Position numbers and translations under genes: made by a program. A stretch of 17,189 nt of DNA from assembly GCA_003218785.1 (NCBI GenBank), contig QHOM01000198.1:1-17189 (forward strand). The letters are read 5' to 3'. Positions 1 to 8,545 of this stretch are shown here, in pieces; within the stretch, counting starts at the first letter, position 1, and each line of letters starts with the position of its first letter. This DNA is from Verrucomicrobiota bacterium (GTDB lineage: Bacteria; Verrucomicrobiota; Verrucomicrobiia; Chthoniobacterales; UBA10450). The notes beneath the pieces were generated by a model. That model saw only the letters and a list, made by a program, of their open reading frames with translations, searched no databases and was not told the DNA's origin.

Positions 1-980
1 AAATGAAGACCATCAGGATTAAGCAGTAAGACGGAAGCAAGCGTCCCGCTGCGAAACTCCTCGATAATCAAACACAAGGCATTCAGAATCTCCTTGAGCG
101 CGACGCCGGTCGCGATCATCTCGAGAAGACGCTTTTCACCGGTGAACAACGCCTCCGCTTGCTTGCGCTCGCTGATATCGCGCAGGATTGCCTGGAAACA
201 TCCACCGCGTACCGCGGACAAGGAAACTTCCACAGGAACGATGTCCCCGTTTTTGCGCACGAACTTTCTCTCGAATCGCAGAGTGCCTTCCGCTTTTAAT
301 TGATCGAGCCGCTCCCGAAACTTGTGGCGTTCTTCCGGAAGATAAGTCTCGGTGACCGGCGTGCCAATCACCTCATCCCGAGGGATTCCAGCCAGCTCGG
401 CACCTGCGCGATTCCCGAGAACGCAGATGCCATTAGCATCAACGACGTAGATTGCGTCGGGCGAAATTTCGATCAGGTCCCGATATTTCTCTTCGCTTTT
501 GCGCAGGTCTTCTTGCGCGCGTTTACGCTCGGTCACATCCCGCAAGGTGTAGAGCGCAGACAAAAATTCTCCGTTGGCGGAAAGGCGTGGAACAGATGCG
601 CCGTCGAAATGGACAGTGGTGCCGTCGTTCGTTCTCCACCGAACCTCGCATTCGCGTGCCTTGCCGTTTACCGCATCCTGCAGCATTTGGCGAACGGCGG
701 AGTGGTCCTCGGGAAGAAGCAGGAGCTCGAAGATATTCGCCCCGCGCAATTCCTCTGCTGAATAGCCGCTCAGTTGGATGCCGCACGGGTTAACGCAAAG
801 GATCTTTCCCGTGCGATCCAGGAACAAGATTACATCACGGGACAGCTCGTATAGGTATTTCGCTGCGCTGTTGTCATCCTCGGCATGCGGGCACGGTTGT
901 GCGCGGGAATCGGGTTCGCCATGAGACAGATCAGCGGTGGCAAACATGGTCTGCTCCGCTGCCGTTGTGTCGAGCTTCAT
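1..980 (-). CDS. PAS-PAS-GAF sensor protein, N-terminal part (probable histidine kinase or diguanylate cyclase; C-terminus outside window)
   Basis: Translating the minus strand from the ATG at 978-980 gives 326 residues without a stop, running off the window at base 1. There is no signal peptide or membrane segment, so it is probably a cytoplasmic sensor. Residues about 41-155 form a PAS domain ending in a PAC-type tail (LRDVTERKRAQEDL). Residues about 162-278 form a second PAS (EKYRDLIEISPDAIYVVD) with its own tail (ILRDISERKQAE). From about 283 the start of a GAF domain is visible. The output domain lies outside the window; in this family it is usually a histidine kinase, less often GGDEF. 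Met12 at 947 is a rival start because GGAG lies six bases before it, while nothing like a ribosome binding site precedes 980. The gene diverges from everything downstream. Confidence 0.85.
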   Translation of the reverse strand, partial: MKLDTTAAEQTMFATADLSHGEPDSRAQPCPHAEDDNSAAKYLYELSRDVILFLDRTGKILCVNPCGIQLSGYSAEELRGANIFELLLLPEDHSAVRQMLQDAVNGKARECEVRWRTNDGTTVHFDGASVPRLSANGEFLSALYTLRDVTERKRAQEDLRKSEEKYRDLIEISPDAIYVVDANGICVLGNRAGAELAGIPRDEVIGTPVTETYLPEERHKFRERLDQLKAEGTLRFERKFVRKNGDIVPVEVSLSAVRGGCFQAILRDISERKQAEALFTGEKRLLEMIATGVALKEILNALCLIIEEFRSGTLASVLLLNPDGLH

Positions 981-1353
981 AACTATTGAATCGTTCGTGC
1001 AAATAGCCGCCTCAACCCGGTTGATATGGTGTGCGCGTGCGAATAGCAAAGTCTAACAATCCTCCGCCAGCGCGCCACTTTTGTTTCCTCCCTCGAAAGA
1101 GGTGTCATCGGCTCTCTCTTGTGGAGCAGTGAAAAATCCTCCCACCGCTCCGTGGTGACACGGCACCGCCATGTCTAGCGTTGGAAGCAAACAAAATAAC
1201 AAATGAAAACAAAACTACACCAAAGCACTCCACGGCCCGCCATTCGCCAGATGTTTCGAAGACGTGTCCGCAGGCATGACCCCATGCTGGTGCTCAACAT
1301 GTCGCTCTTTAACTTCACCGACGGATGGAGCCGGGTTTTTTCGAGGGACCTAT
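981..1353. other. Gene-poor intergenic region
   Basis: This stretch separates the leftward sensor gene from the rightward SRPBCC gene and must hold promoters for both, but no convincing -35/-10 pair could be picked out by eye. A small perfect hairpin (CCTC, GAAA loop, GAGG) lies at 1091-1102. A 56-codon frame (1203-1373) and an upstream in-frame extension of the SRPBCC gene (from 1264) cross it, but neither has a ribosome binding site or a recognisable protein pattern. Confidence 0.5.
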
Positions 1354-1815
1354 ATGGACGGTTCTCCGCCTGACAACTCGACACAGACGATGGATCCCGC
1401 CGCGTTCGAAATGAACGCAGCGCGACATTCCGTCATCGTGAAGGCGCCTATCGGCAAAGCGTACGAACAATGGTCGCGCGTTGAAGATCTGGCCAAATTC
1501 ATCACGCCACTGCGAAATGTAAAAAGGATTGATGAGACACACTTTTCTTACACCTGGTCCGGCAGCTGCCGGAGCAACGAACAGCAAGGTGTCTTTCAGA
1601 TTGTCCTTCGAATTCCCGAGCGCCGGATAGCCTGGCGCTCTCCTTCCAACGGTTTCATGTCGGGCGTTGTTTGTTTCGAGCCGCGCTCCAATGAAGACAC
1701 GGAAGTGACTCTGAAAATACGTTCGATTTTCGATCCGCCGAGTCTGTCGCGAAGAGTGGAAGAGTATCTCGGCAATTTCAAACGTTTGGTTGAGAGAGAC
1801 GGAACCGCATTATGA
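1354..1815 (+). CDS. SRPBCC (START/Bet v 1-like fold) family protein, polyketide cyclase/dehydrase type
   Basis: A 153-residue protein. From about residue 25 it shows the usual SRPBCC opening: a beta strand (RHSVIVKAPIGKAYEQW), the helix with the W-x-R-V-E-D-L-A-K-F pattern (40-49), then strands containing RIDETHFSYTWSG (58-70) and RIAWRSPSNG (91-100), and a long C-terminal helix (RRVEEYLGNFKRLVERDG). The fold makes a hydrophobic ligand cavity; the ligand cannot be told from sequence. I chose the ATG at 1354 because GAGGGA lies five bases before it. The frame stays open to 1264, but that extension is Cys/Thr-rich and has no ribosome binding site. It lies 95 bases before the RND permease on the same strand and could share a transcript with it. 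Family fairly sure, function unknown. Confidence 0.8.
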   Translation: MDGSPPDNSTQTMDPAAFEMNAARHSVIVKAPIGKAYEQWSRVEDLAKFITPLRNVKRIDETHFSYTWSGSCRSNEQQGVFQIVLRIPERRIAWRSPSNGFMSGVVCFEPRSNEDTEVTLKIRSIFDPPSLSRRVEEYLGNFKRLVERDGTAL

Positions 1816-1910
1816 GAACTCTTCTCGCTCAAAGAGTGAGGCCGAACAGGCGCCGATGGCCGATCTCCTTAAGGAAGACTCCTCTCTTCGAGATCTAAAA
1901 TGGTCATCTC

Positions 1911-4900
1911 ATGTGGATTGTTCGTTTAGCTCTTAGGCGTCCGTACACGTTCACCGTGGTGGCCGTCATGGTGGTGCTGCTCGGGATCGTGACGATCGCG
2001 CGGATGTCCACGGACATTTTTCCGAACATCAACATCCCAGTCGTCAGCGTGATCTGGAGCTACTCGGGCGTCGCACCCGAAGAAATGGAAAAGCGGTTCG
2101 TCACGGTCTGCGAGCGCGCCATGACCACGACGGTGAACGACATCGAGCACATCGAATCGCAGAGTTACAACGGCGTCGCGGTCATCAAAGTTTTTTTTCA
2201 TGAAGGCGCGAAAGTCGAAGCGGGCGTCGCGCAGATCACATCGATTTGCCAGACGCTTTTGAGGATCATGCCGCCGGGCACGACGCCCCCGCTCATTATT
2301 CAATACAGCGCGTCCAACGTGCCTATTCTGCAATTGGGCTTGAGCAGCAAAACGCTTTCCGAGCAGCAACTCTACGATCTCGGCTTGAATTTTATCCGCA
2401 CACAGCTCGCCACCGTGCAAGGGGCGCAGGTGCCGTTGCCCTACGGCGGAAAATCACGCCAGATCATGGTTGACATCGATCCGGCGAAACTTTACGGCAA
2501 GGGACTCTCACCCACCGACGTTAGCAACGCGATCAATGTGCAGAACGTCATTCTGCCGGCCGGCACGCAAAAAATCGGCGACCGTGAATACAATGTGCGG
2601 CTCAATTCCAGTCCGGAGGTCTTGCAAGTGTTGAACGATCTGCCGATCAAGCAGGTGAACGGCGCGGTTGTTTACATCCGCGACGTCGCCCAGGTGCGGG
2701 ACGGCTTCGCTGTGCAGACGAACATTGTCGCGCAAAACCGGATCCGCTCTGCGCTCCTCACCGTTTTGAAAAGCGCGAGCGCATCCACCATCGACATCAT
2801 CAAACGCGTGAAGGAGGCGCTGCCGCGTATTCAAGCGACGCTACCGAAGGAGCTCGAGATGACGCAACTTTTCGACCAATCGATCTTCGTGCGCGCGGCC
2901 ATCAACGGCGTTTTGCGCGAAGGCGTAATCGCGGCGTGTCTCACGGCGCTGATGATTCTTCTTTTCCTGGGAAACTGGCGCTCGACACTCGTGGTCGCGA
3001 CCTCAATTCCATTGTCGATCTTGTGCTCGATCATCGTGCTGGGCGCGCTCGGCCAAACGGTCAACATCATGACACTGGGTGGACTGGCGCTCGCGGTCGG
3101 CATTCTCGTCGATGACGCCACGGTTGAGATCGAAAACATCCATCGAAACCTTGCGATGAGGAAACCGATGATACGTGCGATTCTCGACGGCGCGATGCAG
3201 ATCGCCGTGCCGGCTTTCGTTTCGACCCTGTGCATCTGCATTGTGTTTGTGCCGATCTTTTTTCTAAGCGGTGTCGCCAAGTTTCTTTTTCAACCGCTGG
3301 CGATGGCGGTCATCTTCGCCATGTTCGCCTCCTATCTTCTCTCCCGCACGGTCGTCCCGACGATGGTGAAATTTCTAATGCGCGGGCATCTCCAGGAAAT
3401 CGATACCAGCCTCGCGCACGGACTGGGCGAGCATGATGGCAGCGAAGAGAAGATAGACAATGAACCCCGGGAGGAGCGCACAAAACGTCCGAAGAAAAGA
3501 TCACGCGGCTTTCTTGGAAAAGTCTCGGGATTCCTAAACAGAATTCACGAAAGCTTCAATCGCGGGTTCGAAAAAATCCGCGACCACTACGTCGATGCAT
3601 TGCGCTGGTGCCTTGGGAATCGCAAGATCGTGTTTATCGCCATGGGCGCGATGGTGCTTATTTCACTTTGCGTGGTCCCGTTTCTCGGGCGCGATTTTTT
3701 TCCGGTGGTGGACGCCGCGCAATTTCGGTTGCACGTGCGCGCGCCGGCAGGGACACGCCTCGAAGCGACGGAGGAGCGTTTTTATCGAGTTGGCCGCGCC
3801 ATTCGCGAAGTGATTCCGCCGGACGAAATAGACAACGTGCTCGATAACATCGGTCTACCGGTCAGCGGAATTAACCTCGCCTTCAGCGACAACGCCACCA
3901 TCGGCGAGGCTGACGGCGAAATTCTTGTCGCGCTCACTCCAAAGCACAAGCCGACTGCGCAATACATGCACATCCTGCGCGAGAAATTGCACCGCGATTT
4001 TCCAGACATGGAGTTCTTTTTTGCCGCGCCGGACATCGTTAGCCAGATTTTGAATTTCGGTATTCCGGCTCCGATCGACATTCAGGTCACGGGTCGCGAC
4101 CCAAGGGGTTACGAGATTGCGAACCAAATCAAAGAACACGTCGCGCAAATTCCCGGCGCGGCCGATGTTCACGTGCACCAGGTCGTGCACGGGCCCGATT
4201 TGCGGGTGAATGTCGATCGCACCCGCGCGCAGCAGATTGGTCTCAGCCAGAACGACGTCGCGCGCACAATGTTAATTTCGCTCAGTTCCAGCGGCCAGGC
4301 GTCACCGAACTTCTGGCTCAATTTTCAGAACGGCGTGAATTACCAGGTCGCTGTGCAAACGCCGCAATATAAAATGGACACGCTGCAAGATTTGAAAAAC
4401 ACGCCGGTGGTGGCGCCCAATCAGCCGCGCCCGGAGTTGCTGGGAAACCTGGCCACGGTGGAGCGACGCGAATCACCGATCATTGTGAACCATTACGACG
4501 TGCAGCCGGTGTTCGACGTGCTCGCCAATGTGCAAGGCCGAGACCTCGGGGGCGTGGCTGGCCAGGTGAACAAGATTCTCGATCAAACGAAAAAGAATTT
4601 GCCGCGCGGCACTTTTCTGAACGTGCGCGGGCAGGTCGAGAGCATGAACAAATCGTTTGCCGGCATCGGCGCGGGAATCCTGTTTGCGATCGTGCTGGTT
4701 TATTTCGTGATGGTGGTCAATTTCCAATCGTGGACCGATCCGTTCATCATCATCATGGCGCTGCCCGGCGCGTTGTGCGGCATCATCTGGATGCTCTTTA
4801 TCACCGGCACAACGCTTAGCGTGCCGTCGCTCATGGGCGCGATCATGGCCATCGGCGTCGCGACCGCAAACAGTATTTTGGTTGTCAGTTTCGCCAACGA

Positions 4901-5225
4901 CGAACGTTGCGGCGACAAGCCGAAAAGTTCGCATGATGCCGCGCTCTCCGCCGGTTTCACTCGGCTGCGTCCGGTAATGATGACTGCGCTGGCCATGATC
5001 ATCGGGATGCTGCCGTTCTCATTCGGGCTCGGCGAAGGTGGCGAACAGAACGCGCCACTCGGCCGCGCCGTCATTGGCGGCTTGATATTCGCGACTTTCG
5101 CCACGCTCTTTTTCGTGCCGGTGGTTTACAGCATGTTGCGAAAAGCGGAGTTTACTTGCGATGAAGACGAAGAGTTCGAGCGACAGGAGCAACGCGGGGT
5201 TGAAGGAGAACAGCCGGTGCCATGA
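1911..5225 (+). CDS. RND-family efflux transporter permease subunit (AcrB/MdtB-like)
   Basis: An inner-membrane proton-driven pump of 1104 residues; AcrB has 1049. It begins with TM1 (about 10-30) and the family's ARMSTDIFPNINIPVV motif. The first porter region spans about 40-330, TM2-TM6 about 335-490, the second porter region about 595-915 and TM7-TM12 about 572-592 and 918-1075. The TM4 aspartate pair is present (GILVDDATVEIENI, D401-D402). The AcrB TM10 lysine that pairs with these aspartates aligns here with Ala986 (IGVATANSIL). The arginine-containing TM11 motif RLRPVMMT is kept (1018-1025). A charged loop (about 491-560, rich in E, K, R) separates TM6 and TM7 and is longer than in AcrB. 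The ribosome binding site is weak. The stop overlaps the adaptor start by ATGA. Substrate unknown: drug/solvent export fits better than metal export because of the aspartate pair. Confidence 0.95.
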   Translation: MWIVRLALRRPYTFTVVAVMVVLLGIVTIARMSTDIFPNINIPVVSVIWSYSGVAPEEMEKRFVTVCERAMTTTVNDIEHIESQSYNGVAVIKVFFHEGAKVEAGVAQITSICQTLLRIMPPGTTPPLIIQYSASNVPILQLGLSSKTLSEQQLYDLGLNFIRTQLATVQGAQVPLPYGGKSRQIMVDIDPAKLYGKGLSPTDVSNAINVQNVILPAGTQKIGDREYNVRLNSSPEVLQVLNDLPIKQVNGAVVYIRDVAQVRDGFAVQTNIVAQNRIRSALLTVLKSASASTIDIIKRVKEALPRIQATLPKELEMTQLFDQSIFVRAAINGVLREGVIAACLTALMILLFLGNWRSTLVVATSIPLSILCSIIVLGALGQTVNIMTLGGLALAVGILVDDATVEIENIHRNLAMRKPMIRAILDGAMQIAVPAFVSTLCICIVFVPIFFLSGVAKFLFQPLAMAVIFAMFASYLLSRTVVPTMVKFLMRGHLQEIDTSLAHGLGEHDGSEEKIDNEPREERTKRPKKRSRGFLGKVSGFLNRIHESFNRGFEKIRDHYVDALRWCLGNRKIVFIAMGAMVLISLCVVPFLGRDFFPVVDAAQFRLHVRAPAGTRLEATEERFYRVGRAIREVIPPDEIDNVLDNIGLPVSGINLAFSDNATIGEADGEILVALTPKHKPTAQYMHILREKLHRDFPDMEFFFAAPDIVSQILNFGIPAPIDIQVTGRDPRGYEIANQIKEHVAQIPGAADVHVHQVVHGPDLRVNVDRTRAQQIGLSQNDVARTMLISLSSSGQASPNFWLNFQNGVNYQVAVQTPQYKMDTLQDLKNTPVVAPNQPRPELLGNLATVERRESPIIVNHYDVQPVFDVLANVQGRDLGGVAGQVNKILDQTKKNLPRGTFLNVRGQVESMNKSFAGIGAGILFAIVLVYFVMVVNFQSWTDPFIIIMALPGALCGIIWMLFITGTTLSVPSLMGAIMAIGVATANSILVVSFANDERCGDKPKSSHDAALSAGFTRLRPVMMTALAMIIGMLPFSFGLGEGGEQNAPLGRAVIGGLIFATFATLFFVPVVYSMLRKAEFTCDEDEEFERQEQRGVEGEQPVP

Positions 5226-6481
5226 ACCAGACCAAGCATCGCAAGCATCGTCACAATGGCGCGGAAGATCGACAAAGTAGAGCGCGACCGAAGGAGCCGC
5301 CGGACGCAGAAGATCGATATGCCACGGGCGAACAAAATGGACATGCGCGGACGCCGCAGCGCGGCGTCCCTACCCACCCGCCGGTGCGCAGCGTTGCAGT
5401 TTGGGGACCGATCGCTGCAGTCACGGTGCTGGCGTTCCTCGTCACCATCGGCGTATGGCGGCGAGTCCAAGAGCGCGGCCAGGAAAAAGCGTTCACCAAA
5501 CAAGCGACGCAACTCGAGGTGAACGTGGTGAGCGCGCAACGAGACCGTAAACCAAAGGACCTGATTTTGCCCGGCACCTTTCAGGCATTCAAGGAGACGA
5601 CTATTTATCCGCGGGCAAACGGCTACGTGAAAGATTGGAAAGTGGACATCGGCGACAACGTTAAAGAGGGCCAATTGCTCGCCGAGATCGAAACGCCGGA
5701 AGTCGATCAGCAACTCGCGCAAGCCAAGGCAAACTATGATATCGCGAAGGTGACGGCGGATCGTTGGCGCGATCTGGTTGAGAAAAAAGTCGTGTCGGCG
5801 CAGGAGAACGACGAGAAACAAAAAGCTGCCGAAGCGGCGCGCGCGAACCTCGAGCAATTGCAAAAGACGCAAGGATTCAAAGAAATCGTCGCGCCTTTTG
5901 GTGGAAGCATTTCCGCGCGAAATATCGATGTTGGCACGCTTGTCACAGCTGGCACCGGAAACGCGGGCACACCGCTCTTCAGGATCGTGCAGAGCGATCC
6001 GCTGCGCGTTTATGTTTACGTGCCGCAAACGAACGCGCCTTCCATGCACGAAGGATTGGCGACGAAAATTCTAGTGCAGGAATTTCCCGGGCAAGATTTC
6101 GACGGCACAGTCACACGCACCGCCGGCGCGCTCGATCCGCAGTCGCGCACGATGCAAGTGGAGGTACAAGTCCCGAATCATGAAGGCAAGCTTTATGCCG
6201 GCATGTACGGGCAGGTGAAATTTCTGTTGGTGGATGAAAACGCGCCGATCGTCGTCCCGGCCAATGCGTTCCTATTTCGAACGGAAGGGCCGCAGGTTGC
6301 AATCCTTGTGAACGAGAATCGCATTCACTGGCAAAATATTCATGTCGGGCGCGATTTCGGAACGAATTTGGAAGTGCTCGATGGCCTGACTGAAAACACA
6401 AAGGTCGTGATCAACCCCACCGATGACTTGCACGAGGGTATTCAGGTTCAGGTTAAGCCGACTGAAAAACCAAAAGGCTAA
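5222..6481 (+). CDS. RND efflux periplasmic adaptor (membrane fusion protein)
   Basis: A 419-residue adaptor linking the RND permease to an outer-membrane channel. Residues 1-57 are a hydrophilic cytoplasmic tail rich in His, Arg and Pro. Residues 58-79 are a single membrane anchor (VAVWGPIAAVTVLAFLVTIG), and there is no lipobox Cys. Split lipoyl halves follow at about 127-160 (RANGYVKDWKVDIGDNVKEG) and 218-258 (IVAPFGGSISARNIDVGTLV), flanking a short alpha-helical hairpin (161-217). Then come the beta-barrel (about 258-338, with GALDPQSRTMQVEV) and the membrane-proximal domain (340-412). Its ATG overlaps the permease stop as ATGA, which points to translational coupling and equal supply. A perfect palindrome (5349-5369) sits inside the tail codons. 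No outer-membrane factor gene follows within the window. Confidence 0.94.
   Translation: MNQTKHRKHRHNGAEDRQSRARPKEPPDAEDRYATGEQNGHARTPQRGVPTHPPVRSVAVWGPIAAVTVLAFLVTIGVWRRVQERGQEKAFTKQATQLEVNVVSAQRDRKPKDLILPGTFQAFKETTIYPRANGYVKDWKVDIGDNVKEGQLLAEIETPEVDQQLAQAKANYDIAKVTADRWRDLVEKKVVSAQENDEKQKAAEAARANLEQLQKTQGFKEIVAPFGGSISARNIDVGTLVTAGTGNAGTPLFRIVQSDPLRVYVYVPQTNAPSMHEGLATKILVQEFPGQDFDGTVTRTAGALDPQSRTMQVEVQVPNHEGKLYAGMYGQVKFLLVDENAPIVVPANAFLFRTEGPQVAILVNENRIHWQNIHVGRDFGTNLEVLDGLTENTKVVINPTDDLHEGIQVQVKPTEKPKG
5349..5369. repeat. GC-rich perfect palindrome (REP-like) inside the adaptor gene
   Basis: GGACGCCGC (5349-5357), loop AGC, and GCGGCGTCC (5361-5369) make a perfect 9-bp stem. It encodes adaptor residues 43-49 in the non-conserved cytoplasmic tail. 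The arm carries a GGACGC core like the GGGACGC in the palindrome at 15216-15276, so it may be a small palindromic repeat that landed in frame. It could also form a strong mRNA hairpin near the start of the adaptor message. Confidence 0.5.
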
Positions 6482-6575
6482 GAGCGAGGAGAACCGAGAA
6501 GATGCGGAAACAATGAAATCTCGACTAGATCAGGAGTGGCAGGGCGAAATCAAATAACTAAGAAGGAGAAAATCT

Positions 6576-7040
6576 ATGGATAAGAACCTCGAAAAAGTGA
6601 AGTTGCTGGCCCGCGATCTGCGCGACGGCAAACAATTCCCACGCAGCCCGCGGGAAACGCTGGCCGACTATGTGTTGGCGGCGCGGGCGGTGGATAAATG
6701 CCGTGCGGTGCTTGCCGGCTGGGAAGGCGAATACCATTCCAATTGTCCGCTCGATCAGCGCTGGCTAAAGTTCGCTGAGATTGATTACGACGAGTTCCGA
6801 TCGTTTGTCGCCGCCGGCGCGACTGACAATGAGATAACTGCGTGGATCGGCGAACATGCCAAGAAACGACCGCGCGCCGAGATCATTGCCTGGAATAACA
6901 AAGAGCGTGACCTGCACCTGAGCGATTTGCCCTTGGAACTCCAGGAATACATGGAGGATTACATTCAACAATTCGTTCCGCGTAACCGGGTGGTGCACCA
7001 CTGGTTCGACGTGTACGACTTGGAAGAAGAACGGCTCTGA
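6576..7040 (+). CDS. DUF5069 domain-containing protein
   Basis: A 154-residue soluble protein matching the DUF5069 pattern as I remember it: a DLRDGKQFPRSPRETLADYV opening (14-33), then ARAVDKCRAVLAG (36-48), GEYHSNCPLDQRWLKF (51-66), and a C-terminal half of alternating helices ending in acidic residues. It has no signal peptide or membrane segment. The start is well supported: AAGGAG (6563-6568) lies seven bases before the ATG. It lies 94 bases after the adaptor gene on the same strand, so it may be co-transcribed with the pump, but there is no overlap or coupling. The biochemical role of the family is not known to me. Confidence 0.85.
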   Translation: MDKNLEKVKLLARDLRDGKQFPRSPRETLADYVLAARAVDKCRAVLAGWEGEYHSNCPLDQRWLKFAEIDYDEFRSFVAAGATDNEITAWIGEHAKKRPRAEIIAWNNKERDLHLSDLPLELQEYMEDYIQQFVPRNRVVHHWFDVYDLEEERL

Positions 7041-7150
7041 AACAGAAGTGGGTGGACAACTAGCCGTGCCCAGGCAGCGGACGGGTCAGTCATGTTCCTC
7101 AAGGCCTCTGGTCCAAATTACAGTTTGTTGTTTTTGTGCGCCCTGAGCGT

Positions 7151-8479
7151 ATGGCAGAAGCGGTGCCCTTGAAAACCGTTGTGCAAGAATCGGACGGCGT
7201 GTCCCAATTGGTGGAACACCTTTTTCGTCACGAGGCGGGAAAGATGGTCGCGACGTTGACGAGAATATTCGGAGTTGAGAACCTCAATCTCGCTGAAGAT
7301 GTCGTCCAGGAAGCGCTGGCGCGCGCGTTGCAGACCTGGCCGTTTTACGGAGTTCCACAAAATGCGTCCGCCTGGATCATGCGCGCTTCGCGCAACCTCG
7401 CGCTGGATGTCGTCCGGCGCCGGAAAGTCTTTCAGAGCAAACAAGCTGAAATTATTCGTTCGATGGACCGCGACGGCGTAGCGCCGGACGAGGCGATTTT
7501 TTCGGAGGAGGAAATTGCCGACAACCGTTTGCGATTGATGTTCGTCTGCTGCCATCCGGCGATTCCGGCAGACGCGCAGGTCGCGCTTGCTTTGAAGACA
7601 CTGTGCGGGTTCGGTGTGACGGAGATCAGCCGCGCATTTCTCACCACGGATGCAGCGATTGCAAAGCGATTGACGCGCGCGAAACAAAAAATCCGTCAGG
7701 CGCGAATTCCATTTGAAATCCCAGACGCGAAGGAATTAACACAGCGATTGGATGGCGTTTTGCAATCGCTCTACCTCTTGTTTAACGAAGGCTACAAAGC
7801 GTCGAGTGGGGAAAATCTGGTTCGCGAAGAACTTTGCAACGAAGCGATTCGCCTGACGGGATTGTTGGCGCAACATCCGATCGGCAATCAGCCCAAGACC
7901 CATGCGTTGCTGGCGTTGATGCTGCTGAATGCCGCGCGTATCCCGACGCGAGTGGACAGCGAGGGCAATCTGCTGCGCTTGAAAGAGCAGGACCGGACGC
8001 GATGGGACCAAGCGACAATCGCGCGTGGCATGTTCCACTTGGCGCAGTCGGCAGCAGGTGACGAGCTCAGTGAATATCATCTGCAGGCGGGAATCGCCGC
8101 CTGTCACTGCGCAGCCAAGGACTACGAGTCCACCGACTGGCAGCAAATCCTTTCGCTTTACGATCGGCTGATTGAATTCGACCAGTCGCCGGTGGTTGCC
8201 CTCAATCGTGCCGTTGCTGTTGCCAACATTCACGGACCAAGAGCGGGACTTCAGGCTGTGGAAGGCATCCGGGGCCTCAATAAACTGAGCTCGTATTATT
8301 TGCTCTATGCTGTGCTGGGAGAATTCGAAATGCGGACGGGCAAGCTCCAAAGCGCTGCCGAACAATTTCGGAGATCGTTTGAACTGGCGGAAACCAAATC
8401 AGAGCGAGCTTTCCTTTTGAAACGACTCCAATGTTGCGTCGATGGCGAAACTGCTGAATTAGGAAAAAATTTGTCCTAA
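7151..8479 (+). CDS. ECF-type RNA polymerase sigma factor with C-terminal TPR region (ECF42 type, DUF6596)
   Basis: A 442-residue sigma factor that directs RNA polymerase to its own promoter set. Region 2 spans about 20-95 (NLAEDVVQEALARALQTWP at 46-64, ASAWIMRASRNLALDVVRRR at 72-91). Region 4 spans about 122-185 (LRLMFVCCHPAIPADAQVAL, GFGVTEISRAFLTTDAAIAK, the helix-turn-helix). The long C-terminal part (about 195-430) begins with LLFNEGYKASSG and contains helical TPR-like repeats (SLYDRLIEFDQSPVVALNRA). This build is typical of ECF42, which has no classical anti-sigma partner and is usually encoded beside DGPF proteins; a DGPF gene lies at 9023. I chose ATG 7151; GTG 7136 is an in-frame alternative. 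The last two sense codons (TTG TCC) double as the -35 element of the next promoter. No matching promoter was seen before this gene. Confidence 0.92.
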   Translation: MAEAVPLKTVVQESDGVSQLVEHLFRHEAGKMVATLTRIFGVENLNLAEDVVQEALARALQTWPFYGVPQNASAWIMRASRNLALDVVRRRKVFQSKQAEIIRSMDRDGVAPDEAIFSEEEIADNRLRLMFVCCHPAIPADAQVALALKTLCGFGVTEISRAFLTTDAAIAKRLTRAKQKIRQARIPFEIPDAKELTQRLDGVLQSLYLLFNEGYKASSGENLVREELCNEAIRLTGLLAQHPIGNQPKTHALLALMLLNAARIPTRVDSEGNLLRLKEQDRTRWDQATIARGMFHLAQSAAGDELSEYHLQAGIAACHCAAKDYESTDWQQILSLYDRLIEFDQSPVVALNRAVAVANIHGPRAGLQAVEGIRGLNKLSSYYLLYAVLGEFEMRTGKLQSAAEQFRRSFELAETKSERAFLLKRLQCCVDGETAELGKNLS

Positions 8480-8503
8480 ACGGGCGCGCACATTCGTCGT
8501 ATC
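8471..8503 (+). promoter_or_regulatory. Putative ECF42 promoter P1, upstream of the first VOC gene
   Basis: TTGTCC at 8471-8476, a 16-base spacer, and TTCGTCGTATC at 8493-8503. The same bipartite pattern recurs at 8936 and 9941, each time shortly before a start codon. CGTC is a common -10 core of ECF promoters and TGTC fits the -35 reported for ECF42 as I recall it. The ATG at 8546 lies 42 bases past the motif. The -35 overlaps the end of the sigma gene. Confidence 0.75.
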
Positions 8504-8545
8504 TCCGACAGAACGAAAAATCACACATCAACAGAAAGGCAAAAC

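Noticed and set aside
94..793. Several plus-strand frames across the first 800 bases
   Set aside because: They are antisense to a clear PAS-PAS-GAF coding frame on the minus strand and encode no recognisable protein.
1264..1353. N-terminal extension of the SRPBCC gene from the ATG at 1264
   Set aside because: The added 30 residues are unlike the family and have no ribosome binding site, whereas 1354 has GAGGGA at five bases.
1203..1373. A 56-codon frame (MKTKLHQSTPRPAIRQMF...) overlapping the SRPBCC start
   Set aside because: No ribosome binding site at a usable distance, no recognisable pattern, and it overlaps the better supported ATG at 1354. Kept out as probable chance frame.
1926..6049. 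Long minus-strand frames under the RND genes, for example 5126-6049
   Set aside because: Shadows of the GC-rich RND permease and adaptor codons: low-complexity Arg/His/Ser translations with no domain.
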